A stretch of DNA of 64,000 nucleotides from Reichenbachiella sp. (GTDB lineage Bacteria > Bacteroidota > Bacteroidia > Cytophagales > Cyclobacteriaceae). The stretch is from contig NZ_JAWPMM010000001.1 in the NCBI RefSeq assembly GCF_033344935.1, forward strand, positions 2,776,001-2,840,000, read 5' to 3'. Made by a program: the position numbers and the translations under genes. Every line of letters starts with the position of its first letter. Position 1 is the first letter of the stretch. Shown piece after piece: positions 56,601-64,000 of the stretch. Below the pieces are notes generated by a model that did not search any database, was not told where the DNA came from, and saw only the letters and a list, made by a program, of their open reading frames with translations.

Positions 56601-58111
56601 TGAACAATTTGATTGGGGCCAATACCCACATTTACATTTAGCGCTGTAGCATCACCATCACCCAGAACGGTAGTTCCGTCAGAATTAACCGGAGTTGTTG
56701 GTAGATTGGTAAGTTGCGAACCATCTACATTAGGTAGTCTAGAAGATGCATCCAATTGAACAATCTGATTCGGGCCTAAACCTACATTTACATTTAGTGC
56801 AGTGGCATCACCATCTCCGAGAACCGTAGTTCCATCGGAGTTGACTGGAGTTGTTGGTAGATTGGTAAGTTGTGAACCGTCTACAATAGGTAGTCTCGAA
56901 GAAGCATCCAATTGAACGATCTGATTTGGACCAATACCCACATTTACGTTCAGGGCTGTAGCATCACCATCTCCAAGGACAGTAGTTCCATCGGAATTAA
57001 CCGGAGTTGTTGGTAGATTGGTTAGTTGTGAACCGTCTACAATAGGTAGTCTCGAAGAAGCATCCAATTGAACGATCTGATTTGGACCAATACCCACATT
57101 TACATTCAGGGCCGTTGCATCGCCGTCTCCAAGGACTGTAGTTCCATCCGCATTGACTGCCGCAGGGGGAAGATTAGTTAGTTGAGATCCATCTACTGCA
57201 GGAAGCCTTGCAGAACCGTCCAGCTGCACTACATTACCCGCAGCAACCCCTAAATTGGCAGTAGTAAGATCATCAGTATCATCAACATCAAGATTGACCG
57301 GAACGTTGGTGATTTTCACAAAATCAACATCATTGATATCCGCATCCGTAATAGTAGCATCAGCGATTTCGGTTGTAGTCACCGACCCAGCAGCAATAGT
57401 GGCCGTCACACCAGTCAATTGAGAGCCATCTACCGCTGGAAGTCTTGCAGACCCATCCAGTTGTACCACATTACCGGCCGCATTCCCTAGATCAGCGATA
57501 GTAAGATCGTCTGTCGCATCAATATCCAAATTGACAGGAATATTAGTGACTTTTCCAAAATCAACATCGCTGATATTACCATCTGTAATGGTTCCACCCG
57601 CTATATCTGTCCCTGTGATTGTACCATCCAATATTTCTGTTGTGGTAACATCTCCAGGATTAAGGGTGGGTGTAATCCCAGTAAGTTGTGAGCCATCCAC
57701 TGCAGGAAGTCTTGATGACGCATCCAATTGTATCAGCTGATCTGGTCCCGTTCCAACATTCACACTCAACGGTGTTATTCCTCCATCTCCGTTGATTGTG
57801 AACCCATCAACAGTTACTACTGTAGACCCTTCAATGGCCACAGGATTCCATACCCCATTCCAAATGAATAAACTGCCTAAAGTTTCATCGTAAACCATTA
57901 GACCGTTGTCTGCGGCTCCGAGAGACATCCCTGTTCTTTCTGCAGTGGACAGTCTAGGTATGAGTACCCCTTGTGCCTGACCCGCGACGGGTTTTATGTC
58001 CATCGCTGCATTTGGGTTGGGAGTGTCCGTATTGACCCCGATTGAATTTTGAGCCTGAGCTGTGGAGGCTACTAAAAGAATAGCTAACGCACCTATTATT
58101 TTTCTTACCAT
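53666..58111 (-). CDS. 1481-residue exported repeat protein with fibre-like features
   Basis: Signal peptide (MVRKIIGALAILLVASTAQAQ), then a start motif common in Bacteroidota surface proteins (SIGVNTDTPNPNAAMDI, GVLIPRLSTAERTGM). Residues about 125-650 contain the repeat VDGSQLTNLP..., a 52-residue unit in its central, near-identical copies. The remainder is beta-rich, Gly/Asn-rich and low in Cys, resembling phage tail-fibre or adhesin shafts (VLPRGNDIERSGIIAPMDGM). No recognisable sorting domain is at the C-terminus. It is the first and largest gene of the operon with CHU_C, PorP/SprF and OmpA proteins. Confidence 0.88.
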   Translation of the reverse strand: MVRKIIGALAILLVASTAQAQNSIGVNTDTPNPNAAMDIKPVAGQAQGVLIPRLSTAERTGMSLGAADNGLMVYDETLGSLFIWNGVWNPVAIEGSTVVTVDGFTINGDGGITPLSVNVGTGPDQLIQLDASSRLPAVDGSQLTGITPTLNPGDVTTTEILDGTITGTDIAGGTITDGNISDVDFGKVTNIPVNLDIDATDDLTIADLGNAAGNVVQLDGSARLPAVDGSQLTGVTATIAAGSVTTTEIADATITDADINDVDFVKITNVPVNLDVDDTDDLTTANLGVAAGNVVQLDGSARLPAVDGSQLTNLPPAAVNADGTTVLGDGDATALNVNVGIGPNQIVQLDASSRLPIVDGSQLTNLPTTPVNSDGTTVLGDGDATALNVNVGIGPNQIVQLDASSRLPIVDGSQLTNLPTTPVNSDGTTVLGDGDATALNVNVGLGPNQIVQLDASSRLPNVDGSQLTNLPTTPVNSDGTTVLGDGDATALNVNVGIGPNQIVQLDGTSRLPNVDGSQLTNLPTTPVNSDGTTVLGDGDATALNVNVGVGPNQIVQLDASSRLPNVDGSQLTNLPITPVNSDGTTVLGDGDATALNVNVGVGPNQIVQLDGTSRLPVVDGSQLTNVVATNVTNVSSETAADVAAATAESKDIGLVSHPLITDNQPHLSATLQVGSEVNNLNVLNGLSAGTTDLGTFTNGIITPSTNIKTALQDLENAVDGATLSSGNGVTVSGSNIDLGGVLSASTNVTTGAGTDLIVDGAGQLDVDAIADFSAQSNFSNINVTGGAITGSSLTQVDNVFALEDEGTGNTAAFELSALTAAQLYSLPDASGQIALTSDIAGASLWADNAGDINYAAGNVGIGTVIPKSSLQVDQSIGLSHFENATATVNGDFIGSDLYADKTNVTDNDLLRNSGAQGSFIFFENGQISFHHTPSGPADGVLDLANDIQSSLTLYNDGSAEFDEMVAFNSNEAIVLPAGSSIERDAIASPVSGMLRFNFDDSQFEGYNGSVWTGLGSSSFSNINTPITFDGDASGVIQVLPPSSGQGGVLHLQSGDAAGGSGADGGNVVLQPGFGDGIGFDGLIDLQGDAYMHAGTIYSSGVDHDIFVEGASGTVGNNLSVRAGDGDSGFNGGNLILAPGTGIGNPGHIQMDANTALVLPRGNDIERSGIIAPMDGMIRYSTEGGSEGFEGRVLGAWQPLGGGGSITGAANGLNVNGSNIELGGSLTTSTEISVNGNEFSIRRGSPTNAPTMHVYNDNGSNGTGGNIVFDGANSSAVQTEIGKIETRFTNNTVGVEASELVMSVKMSGSLIEGLRIDDVGEVNANAYKYNSPVTKYYGIPPIAFNLTRQSGTGDNVLESNAGSSIFVKSAASELGAEISAPVNLPDGAVIQAVEIFGRNQAGHDATAHFVAKSYSTAVTFDDTVIIPDGTTGIAGFNIGASVGKVIDNSSNNYFIYIEIPTSVGPTADFSGARITYTMDYVD
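56249..57190. repeat. 156-bp in-frame tandem repeats
   Basis: Six consecutive 156-bp (52-codon) units, recognisable by repeats of the minus-strand phrase GTAGATGGTTCGCAACTTAC-like and of TTAATGTAAATGTGGG-like sequence, occupy this stretch inside the 1481-residue gene. Copies differ by a handful of bases. Less similar units continue to about 57740. Confidence 0.85.
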
Positions 58112-58403
58112 GGTTGAAATATTGCCAGTTACAACAATTGACTAAATATAGTCATCACTTTTTCATTGCCGCATCATTTGCGGCCTTTCTCTCATAGGGA
58201 TAATAAGGATGGTGGTCGTGGATTGGCCAATAATTTCAAAACCTTTTCAAGTCAATTTGATATTATGAGCTACTACCAATTTCAAAATAAACAAGTAGTG
58301 AGCACAATAAATATATAATTCGACGAATATTCGAAATTTAGAGACTAATGGATCAGAAAAGTCATTGTGCTATGAGTCTAGAATTCTCATACTTTTTCAT
58401 GAA
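58112..58403. other. 292-bp region upstream of the adhesin operon
   Basis: It must hold the promoter of the adhesin operon. A small hairpin GCCGCA/TGCGGC (58168-58184) lies 57 bp before the adhesin start. A -7-like TATATTTA is present on the minus strand, without a clear -33 box. No gene is seen. Confidence 0.45.
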
Positions 58404-60428
58404 TCACCAAATTACTACTCTTTCAGATTTTGATTTGTAGTTTTTATCTTCTGGTTGAACATCAAATGCTTCATAAAAAGCATCGGCATTCATCAATGGG
58501 CCATTTACTCTCCACATCGCTGGTGAATGAGGGTCCACCGCTACATAGTTTCTCAAAAATTCATCTCTCATTTTTACTCTCCAGATTCTTGCCACAGATA
58601 GGAAAAAGCGTTGGTCTGGCGTAAACCCATCGATTCGAGTAGTATCCTGGCCTTGGGCAGTCATTTTAAAAGCATCATAGGCTATGGCTATTCCGCCATT
58701 GTCCGCTGTATTTTCACCCACGGTTAGGGCTCCTTTTATCGCTACCGTATCTAGTACTTTAAATGTACTGTAGAGATCAATCATTTTCTGAGTCCTTTCT
58801 CTAAATCTTTTGTAATCCTCTTCCGTCCACCAGTTTTTTACATTTCCGTCTTTGTCATATTGGGCTCCCTGGTCATCAAAGGCATGGGTCAGTTCATGGC
58901 CAATCACCATGCCTATTCCGCCATAATTAATGGCATCATCAGCATGGAGATCAAAATATGGATATTGTAAGATGCCTGCAGGAAAAACAATTTCATTCAC
59001 TGGAGGGCTATAGTATGCCGTAACTGTACTCGGCGTAGTTCTCCATTCCTCTTTATTTGGCGCTTGATTTAGTTTGGCCAATTCAAATCTGAATTGTTCT
59101 TTCCTGAGTTCAACCACATTTTCGAAAAATTTAGATTTATCGATATCAATACCCTTGTATTCTCTCCAAACATCAGGATAACCAATTTTCTTGGTGATCG
59201 CATATAGTTTTTCCTTGGCTTTTAGTTTGGTACTGTCACTCATCCAATCCAACTGATCAATTCTAATCTCGAAAGCTTTTTGAAGATTATTGACCAATTC
59301 TAATGCTCGTTTCTTCGCTTCTTCATTGAAATGACGATTTACATAAACTTGCCCCAGCGCATAACCCAATCGCCAATCAACCATTTGAACCATTCTTTCG
59401 GCCCTGGATTTTTGTTTAGATTGGCCTGACAAGACTTTGGTATACTCAAATTCTGCCTTCTCAAAATCTTCACTTAATACACTGGCATTGCTAACTAAAA
59501 TATCAGCTCGTAAATATGTTTTCCAGTCCTCTAGCGGCACAGATTTCAGCATGACATTGAGTTCGTCATAATAAGCCGGTTGTCTCATGTCAATGGAGTC
59601 GGCTGCAAGCCCAAGCGTATTGAATAGAGACGTCCACCCGATATTCGGTTGTCTTTCTTCTAGGCTTGCTAGTGATAATTTGTTGTAATTGGCCTTTACA
59701 TCCCTCCTTTCAATCCTTGTTTTATGAGATGCTGCCAACTGTTTCTGAATTTCATATACAGTTTTTGCCTGTGACTGTGCATTTTCAGATCCTACCAATT
59801 CAAATAACGTTTGAACATATTTTTGATAGGCCTGCTGAATAGCGACCGAAGAAGAATCTGTCTTAAAATAATAATCTCGGTCTGGCAGGCCCAAACCAGT
59901 TTGACCAAAATGGGCAATGTTGATTTTGCTATTGGCTTGATCGGGATATATCCCCAGACTAATAATGGAATATACACTTGCCTTTAATTCACTAGCAACA
60001 AATGACATGAGTCCTGATACATCCTCTATCTTTTCTATTTTTTCTAAATGCGGTTTGATTGGCTCGAAACCCAACTGATTAATTCGCGAGATATCCATGC
60101 CTGAAGCGTAAAAATCTCCGACCAGTTGCTCATTACTTCCTTTGGAAAACTCACCTGTAGACAGCTCTTCTAAAATATCTTGCAAGAGCATTTTCTGTGG
60201 AATATTCAAAAAGCGATAAGACCCAACCCCAGATTGATCATCAGCTATTCTGGCGGTATCATGCCAAAGTCCATTGACATGATTGAAAAAATTATCACCT
60301 GGTTTGGTATTCGGATCTAATCCAGCTACATCAACATATTGGCGTGTGCTTAATTCATCAGACTGATTCTCGTTGGAACAAGAAACTAAAGTGCCAAAGG
60401 CAAGGAATGTGTATATTATCTTTTTCAT
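58404..60428 (-). CDS. pepO: M13 (neprilysin/PepO) zinc metallopeptidase lipoprotein
   Basis: 674 residues, the normal length of the family. Lipoprotein signal (FGTLVSC, Cys17). The zinc site is MVIGHELTHAFDDQGAQYD (His511, Glu512, His515) with the third ligand Glu in VGENTADNGGIAIAYDA; the substrate-binding NAYYSPP equivalent is TAYYSPPVNEIVFPAG. It cleaves short peptides in the periplasm. A strong promoter candidate lies immediately upstream at 60446-60475. Confidence 0.95.
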   Translation of the reverse strand: MKKIIYTFLAFGTLVSCSNENQSDELSTRQYVDVAGLDPNTKPGDNFFNHVNGLWHDTARIADDQSGVGSYRFLNIPQKMLLQDILEELSTGEFSKGSNEQLVGDFYASGMDISRINQLGFEPIKPHLEKIEKIEDVSGLMSFVASELKASVYSIISLGIYPDQANSKINIAHFGQTGLGLPDRDYYFKTDSSSVAIQQAYQKYVQTLFELVGSENAQSQAKTVYEIQKQLAASHKTRIERRDVKANYNKLSLASLEERQPNIGWTSLFNTLGLAADSIDMRQPAYYDELNVMLKSVPLEDWKTYLRADILVSNASVLSEDFEKAEFEYTKVLSGQSKQKSRAERMVQMVDWRLGYALGQVYVNRHFNEEAKKRALELVNNLQKAFEIRIDQLDWMSDSTKLKAKEKLYAITKKIGYPDVWREYKGIDIDKSKFFENVVELRKEQFRFELAKLNQAPNKEEWRTTPSTVTAYYSPPVNEIVFPAGILQYPYFDLHADDAINYGGIGMVIGHELTHAFDDQGAQYDKDGNVKNWWTEEDYKRFRERTQKMIDLYSTFKVLDTVAIKGALTVGENTADNGGIAIAYDAFKMTAQGQDTTRIDGFTPDQRFFLSVARIWRVKMRDEFLRNYVAVDPHSPAMWRVNGPLMNADAFYEAFDVQPEDKNYKSKSERVVIW

Positions 60429-60445
60429 AGGTCGTTGTATCTAAT

Positions 60446-60475
60446 CAAAGATAATCTAATTCTTAAGCTCTCAAA
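60446..60475 (-). promoter_or_regulatory. Bacteroidota-type promoter of the M13 peptidase gene
   Basis: On the minus strand TTTG and TATCTTTG are separated by 18 bases, close to the -33 TTTG and -7 TAnnTTTG consensus of the Bacteroidota housekeeping sigma factor. The start codon is about 18 bp beyond, giving a very short leader. Confidence 0.65.
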
Positions 60476-60498
60476 TAGCTATTAGAAATGGTTCTGAT

Positions 60499-61926
60499 TT
60501 AAGTACCGCAGAAAGTCTGATAGGAGCCGTCAAATTCAGATGGCACAAGCTGAGATTCTTGAGGCTTATATGGGTTCGAAAACTTAATCATCAATGCATT
60601 AAAAGGACTCATATCTCCTTCTGTGGCTCTTTTCAAAACATCCTCTACTAAATGATTTCGTGGTATAATTACAGGATTACTTTGTTCCATTAACACAGAA
60701 CCTTCACTTTGATTATTAGTCCGATTAAAAGCCTCTTGCCAACGAGAATGCCAAGCTTTGAATTCTGCGTCCGATTGCAGTTTTTCTTCTATAGAATGAA
60801 ACCTTAAGGAAGTAAAGAAATTAGTGTAATCCACCTGATGCTTTTCTAACAGATTCAGTAAATCTTGCACCAATTGTTGATCTGAATGCTCAACCTTTAC
60901 AAGTCCAAGCTTTTGACGCATCATACGTTGGTATTTTTCAGTGTACTTCTGAGGAAATGACTGAATCACTTCTTCAGCCTGAGCAACGGCTATTTTCTCA
61001 TTCGCATGAATCAAAGGCAATAGTGAATTAGCTAAAATGGCCAAATTCCAATGCGCTATATGTGGCTGATTACCAAAAGCATAGCGTCCTTGACGATCGA
61101 TTGAGCTAAAAACAGTTTTTGGGTGATAGGCATTCATGAATGCACAAGGACCATAATCGATAGTTTCTCCAGCTATCGACATGTTATCTGTGTTCATCAC
61201 CCCATGAATAAAACCAACTCGCATCCAGTCCACGATCAATTCAACCTGCCTATTCATTACACTTTTCAAGAACTCTATGACATAGTTTTCATGACCCAAC
61301 AGGTCTGCATCGTGTCTTTCAATCACATATTTTGTAAAAGCCTCCAGTTCATCACTGTAGTATCTTGCATACTCAAAAGATCCTACTCGAATATGACTTT
61401 TCGCTATTCGGGTAAGTACAGCACCATCATTCACCTGTTCTCTATAGACTGGCTCTCCGGTTTTCATAACCGCCAAACTCCTTGTGGTATTTATACCCAA
61501 GTGAAACATGGCTTCACTCATCAAATATTCGCGCAACATGGAGGACAAAGTGGCTCGACCATCCCCTCTTCTCGAGTACTTGGTAACGCCCGCCCCTTTA
61601 AGTTGGATGTCAAAAAGATGGCCGTCAACCACTTGTTCTCCCAGCAAAATGGCACGTCCATCTCCAAGCATAGTAAATTGTCCAAATTGATGACCTGCAT
61701 AAGCTTGTGCTATAGGATGGGTTCCTTTTAGCACTTCTTTGCCAGAAAGGTATTCAAGAGCCAATTCTGGATTAGACAACTCTTTGGGTAGTTCCAATGT
61801 CTCAGCTAATTCTGGATTGAAACAAATGGTCTCAGGATTCTCAACCGGAGTTGGCGATTGATCGCTATAAAATTTGTCAGAAAGGGAGTCCCAGTAGGAG
61901 TTTTTTAATATCGCCATGCTACTCAC
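60499..61926 (-). CDS. selO: Protein adenylyltransferase SelO (YdiU)
   Basis: 475 residues, near the family length. The inverted-nucleotide pseudokinase motifs are present: YAGHQFGQFTMLGDGRA, IQLKGAGVTKYSRRGDGRATLSSMLREYL, RSHIR-like IAKSHIRVGSFEYAR, GVMNTDNMSIAGETIDYGPCAFM, and a C-terminal YQTFCGT with one Cys (the second Cys of the usual C-terminal pair is not seen). SelO transfers AMP to protein hydroxyl groups and protects against oxidative stress. It overlaps the HEAT-repeat gene by eight bases. Confidence 0.95.
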   Translation of the reverse strand: MSSMAILKNSYWDSLSDKFYSDQSPTPVENPETICFNPELAETLELPKELSNPELALEYLSGKEVLKGTHPIAQAYAGHQFGQFTMLGDGRAILLGEQVVDGHLFDIQLKGAGVTKYSRRGDGRATLSSMLREYLMSEAMFHLGINTTRSLAVMKTGEPVYREQVNDGAVLTRIAKSHIRVGSFEYARYYSDELEAFTKYVIERHDADLLGHENYVIEFLKSVMNRQVELIVDWMRVGFIHGVMNTDNMSIAGETIDYGPCAFMNAYHPKTVFSSIDRQGRYAFGNQPHIAHWNLAILANSLLPLIHANEKIAVAQAEEVIQSFPQKYTEKYQRMMRQKLGLVKVEHSDQQLVQDLLNLLEKHQVDYTNFFTSLRFHSIEEKLQSDAEFKAWHSRWQEAFNRTNNQSEGSVLMEQSNPVIIPRNHLVEDVLKRATEGDMSPFNALMIKFSNPYKPQESQLVPSEFDGSYQTFCGT

Positions 61927-62434
61927 TATCTATAAAGCTTTGCAGGTCAGCTAGAAGTTCTTCCACTTCCATCTTCTTTAGATCAAATAGTTCATCATGT
62001 TTTACATTATTTTCATAATGATGCCAGGCTTTTTTTGCTTTTTTTAGGACTCTCGGTGTAATGTTAAACTCCTTGTGATCCAATAGATCCTGCGCTACCG
62101 AGGACACTTTAAAACTACCGAACAGTGATAGCTTAAAAAGAGCCACATACTTTTCGCTAAGATCAAAACCGTCGAGATGAACGAGCAATTCTCCTGCAAT
62201 TTTTGGGTTCTTATCAATGGCTTCAAGTAATGCGTCTAGTGCTTCACTATTACTTTCAATCAAGCCCAAGGTCCGAGCCGCTAGTATTTTAGATTCATCA
62301 TTCGAATGCTCGAGCAGCTTAACCATTTCACTAACTACTTCGGTTGAATTTTTCTGGGCCAAGAGGTCTGAGGCTTTGAAAGCCTGGTCATCTAATTCTC
62401 CAGATAATTGTTCTACTAGCACTGAAATATCCAT
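61919..62434 (-). CDS. HEAT-repeat protein
   Basis: 171 residues, wholly helical. Helical pairs typical of HEAT/PBS-lyase repeats are seen (NDESKILAARTLGLIESNSEALDALLEAI, then VSSVAQDLLDHKEF). No signal peptide, so cytoplasmic. It overlaps the start of selO (8 bp), indicating translational coupling and perhaps an accessory role for SelO; no family-wide link is known to me. A promoter-like TACTTTTG lies 20 bp upstream. Confidence 0.75.
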   Translation of the reverse strand: MDISVLVEQLSGELDDQAFKASDLLAQKNSTEVVSEMVKLLEHSNDESKILAARTLGLIESNSEALDALLEAIDKNPKIAGELLVHLDGFDLSEKYVALFKLSLFGSFKVSSVAQDLLDHKEFNITPRVLKKAKKAWHHYENNVKHDELFDLKKMEVEELLADLQSFIDSE

Positions 62435-62454
62435 TGTTCAATTTTGATTCCCTA

Positions 62455-62462
62455 CAAAAGTA
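62455..62462 (-). promoter_or_regulatory. Candidate -7 element of the HEAT/selO operon
   Basis: TACTTTTG on the minus strand fits TAnnTTTG; no clear TTTG is seen at the -33 position. It is about 20 bp before the HEAT-repeat gene start. Confidence 0.35.
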
Positions 62463-62499
62463 GCTGACAAAACTAGATAAACCCCGCACCTTCAGTTTT

Positions 62500-63726
62500 T
62501 CACCCTAGACTTTTTAGTTCTGATTGATACTTTTCTAAGTCAGGATCATCGTTTTCTTGAGCTTTTTTTATGGCCTGTTTATACTTAGATCTAGCTAATT
62601 TCTTTTGTCCTAGGCCCAAATAGGCTTGACCAAGCCCACGATACATTTTAGCTAAATATTTTTCTTCCGGATAATTTGTAATCCCCTGTTCGAAATACTT
62701 AATAGCATCCTCAAAAGCGTGGTTCTTTAGATAGAATTGTGCTAATCGATTTTGCCAATAGGCTGATGCATAGCGCTTTGTTTCAAGTACATCAGAAAAC
62801 TCCTTCATTAGCAGGTCAAATGCTTCAAATTGGTCCTGTTTCCAAGCCATCCATATCAGTGTATTTTTAGTGCCCTCATCAACTTCTGTTGGTAAATGGA
62901 AACGCTCTCCTCTTGATTTAAAATAAGACTCTACATAAGGAATTCCACCTACAGCATTGAATTCATCAATACTACTGAATGTCAATGAAGCGAAATTGCG
63001 GTAATAGAACTTAAGTCCCTGGTAGAGAGAGACATTTGTCAAAGCCTCATGAGTTTCATCATTAAATTGTCGATACTCCCAAATTAGATTATCAGATTTA
63101 GCATTCTCAAGAAATTGAGCTGCTTGATCGGAGTAAGAAACAGTATAAATATCTTTGGTGGAATTAGCCAGAAACAGATATCTCTCTTCGTTTAAAGAGT
63201 CAAACGGTTGGAGCATATTATCATCAATGTAAGCACCATTAGAAGCTATAGCTCCATCAAATACACTTTCTTTATCTAAGATCAATTCACACGCCATGAA
63301 ACCGGCGTTTTCCCAACCAAACAGAATGTTTTCTTGAGTAGTTCTAAAGTTTTTATCAACAAATGGCACTAACTCCAATTGAATAAAGCTTTTGAATTCA
63401 TCCCATTGCTTATTGAGGGTCTCATTTCTGCCTGGTCTGTCCATCAGTACTCCAACAACAATCATCTCTGGAAGCAAGTACTCGCCCCTCATAGATTCTT
63501 GAATGGCTACACCATTGAAGAAATACCATTGGCCATCTAATATATAAAGAGTAGGATATTGCTTATCAGTGACTTTATAACCTTTTGGTAGGTACACTTG
63601 AACGCCTCTTTCTTCATTTAGAAATTTCGAAGAAATGGTATGAGTTTGTCCCATCTGAATAGATTCTTGCCCAATCAGCGGAGACGATAAAACGAGTATT
63701 AAAATTAGAAATCCGAAATAGCGCAT
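62500..63726 (-). CDS. Esterase-fold protein with TPR tail, nucleophile missing
   Basis: 408 residues. Signal peptide (ends PLIGQ), an alpha/beta hydrolase domain of the enterochelin-esterase/IroE type (about 20-270; RGVQVYLPKGYKVTDKQYPTLYILDGQ, then ELVPFVDKNF), and a TPR pair at the C-terminus (NHAFEDAIKYFEQGITNYPEEKYLAKMYRGLGQAYLG). Where family members have GHSxGG, this protein has GWENAG, with Glu139 in the Ser position; the His in DETHEAL is kept. It is therefore likely a non-catalytic esterase homologue. Confidence 0.85.
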   Translation of the reverse strand: MRYFGFLILILVLSSPLIGQESIQMGQTHTISSKFLNEERGVQVYLPKGYKVTDKQYPTLYILDGQWYFFNGVAIQESMRGEYLLPEMIVVGVLMDRPGRNETLNKQWDEFKSFIQLELVPFVDKNFRTTQENILFGWENAGFMACELILDKESVFDGAIASNGAYIDDNMLQPFDSLNEERYLFLANSTKDIYTVSYSDQAAQFLENAKSDNLIWEYRQFNDETHEALTNVSLYQGLKFYYRNFASLTFSSIDEFNAVGGIPYVESYFKSRGERFHLPTEVDEGTKNTLIWMAWKQDQFEAFDLLMKEFSDVLETKRYASAYWQNRLAQFYLKNHAFEDAIKYFEQGITNYPEEKYLAKMYRGLGQAYLGLGQKKLARSKYKQAIKKAQENDDPDLEKYQSELKSLG

Positions 63727-63806
63727 GATTTTGAGTTTATTTGAATTTCTGTAAGATCAGTTATTTTCAATTTTAGCTTCTAATTTCTCTCATCATTAAC
63801 AAGAGA

Positions 63807-64000
63807 TTAACAATTTTCAAATCCTTCAAATCGCTCCTTAAACCGAATATCATAAAGCAGCATGGGTGCCATGAGTTTTTTGATCGCCTTATCTAGATTG
63901 GTGAAATTTGATTGAGAGATATGAAGCGGTATTTTGTACAAACGATCATCTTTCTTCTCAAATGGACACGGCACTTTGGATTGATGTAGATATGGTATTA
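63807..64000 (-). CDS. 3' end of an unrecognised gene (start outside window)
   Basis: An open minus-strand frame enters the window at 64000 and stops with TAA at 63807-63809. The visible 64 residues contain CPFEKKDDRLYKIPLHIS and KLMAPMLLYDIRFKERFEGF, with a terminal Cys. No family can be assigned from this part. It is 80 bp upstream of the esterase-fold gene on the same strand, so the two may be co-transcribed. Confidence 0.55.
   Translation of the reverse strand, partial: IPYLHQSKVPCPFEKKDDRLYKIPLHISQSNFTNLDKAIKKLMAPMLLYDIRFKERFEGFENC

Noticed and set aside
56249-57190. CRISPR-like regular repeats
   Set aside because: The 156-bp units are in frame within one coding gene with no spacers of differing sequence.
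53666-58111. Phage tail-fibre gene marking a prophage
   Set aside because: The protein has fibre-like repeats, but the neighbours are T9SS and envelope genes and no other phage genes are in the window.
61123-61731. 202-codon plus-strand frame opposite selO
   Set aside because: SelO is unambiguous on the other strand; the frame has no recognisable domain and no promoter.

Overview
The window looks like chromosomal DNA of a free-living, probably marine, gliding or surface-dwelling member of the Bacteroidota, most likely Cytophagales (Reichenbachiella/Fulvivirga-like; this placement is inference). The evidence is the set of type IX secretion system (T9SS) cargo proteins with C-terminal sorting domains (17102-19132, 28304-30004, 31484-35455, 51784-53661), a PorP/SprF-family protein, a TonB receptor paired with a DUF4249 lipoprotein, a reporter-type two-component histidine kinase with a propeller sensor, a 7TMR-DISM regulator, and A+T-rich DNA with promoter-like TAnnTTTG motifs. 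No rRNA, tRNA, complete insertion sequence, prophage or CRISPR array was recognised.

Layout. 1-5.9 kb: end of an outer-membrane-like gene, gyrA, a TPR protein, a small OmpA-domain protein whose start lies inside an intrinsic terminator, and an orphan four-helix sensor protein. 6-9.6 kb: a palindromic intergenic element, a PAQR/hemolysin III protein, and a tight three-gene unit (CHK-type kinase, IMPase-family phosphatase, CxxC protein). 9.7-17 kb: a ParDE toxin-antitoxin pair, then two direct copies, 4001 bp apart, of a DoxX / NADPH-FMN reductase / outer-membrane-protein cassette. One copy is degraded and the DoxX genes appear homogenised by gene conversion. Between the copies lie a GreB-like factor, an aldo/keto reductase and a pirin; a Crp/Fnr regulator sits at the head of the complete copy.

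17-36.9 kb: secreted and surface proteins and their regulators: an FG-GAP/VCBS protein, a 7TM-DISM regulator, a HAD phosphatase, a TonB receptor plus DUF4249 protein, an AraC-type membrane regulator, an MltB-like transglycosylase, a PL6 polysaccharide lyase, an M8-like metalloprotease, a 1323-residue T9SS adhesin-like protein and a flavin monooxygenase. 36.9-48.6 kb is the most unusual stretch. It holds an astacin-like protease operon, a NarL-type response regulator preceded by two copies of a palindromic operator candidate, a cytoplasmic clostripain-like C11 peptidase whose start codon overlaps that of a divergent hybrid propeller/histidine kinase, an 87-residue protein of unknown function (with a frameshifted relic paralogue at 36.9 kb), and an exported TPR-CHAT caspase-like protein.

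48.6-58.1 kb is a minus-strand operon for a surface structure: a 1481-residue repeat protein with 156-bp tandem repeats, a type-B (CHU_C) T9SS protein, a PorP/SprF protein, and a TPR-PD40-OmpA-LysM protein. It resembles the SprB/SprF adhesin loci. 58.4-64 kb holds an M13 metallopeptidase, SelO, a HEAT-repeat protein, an esterase-fold protein that lacks its nucleophilic serine, and the 3' end of an unrecognised gene.
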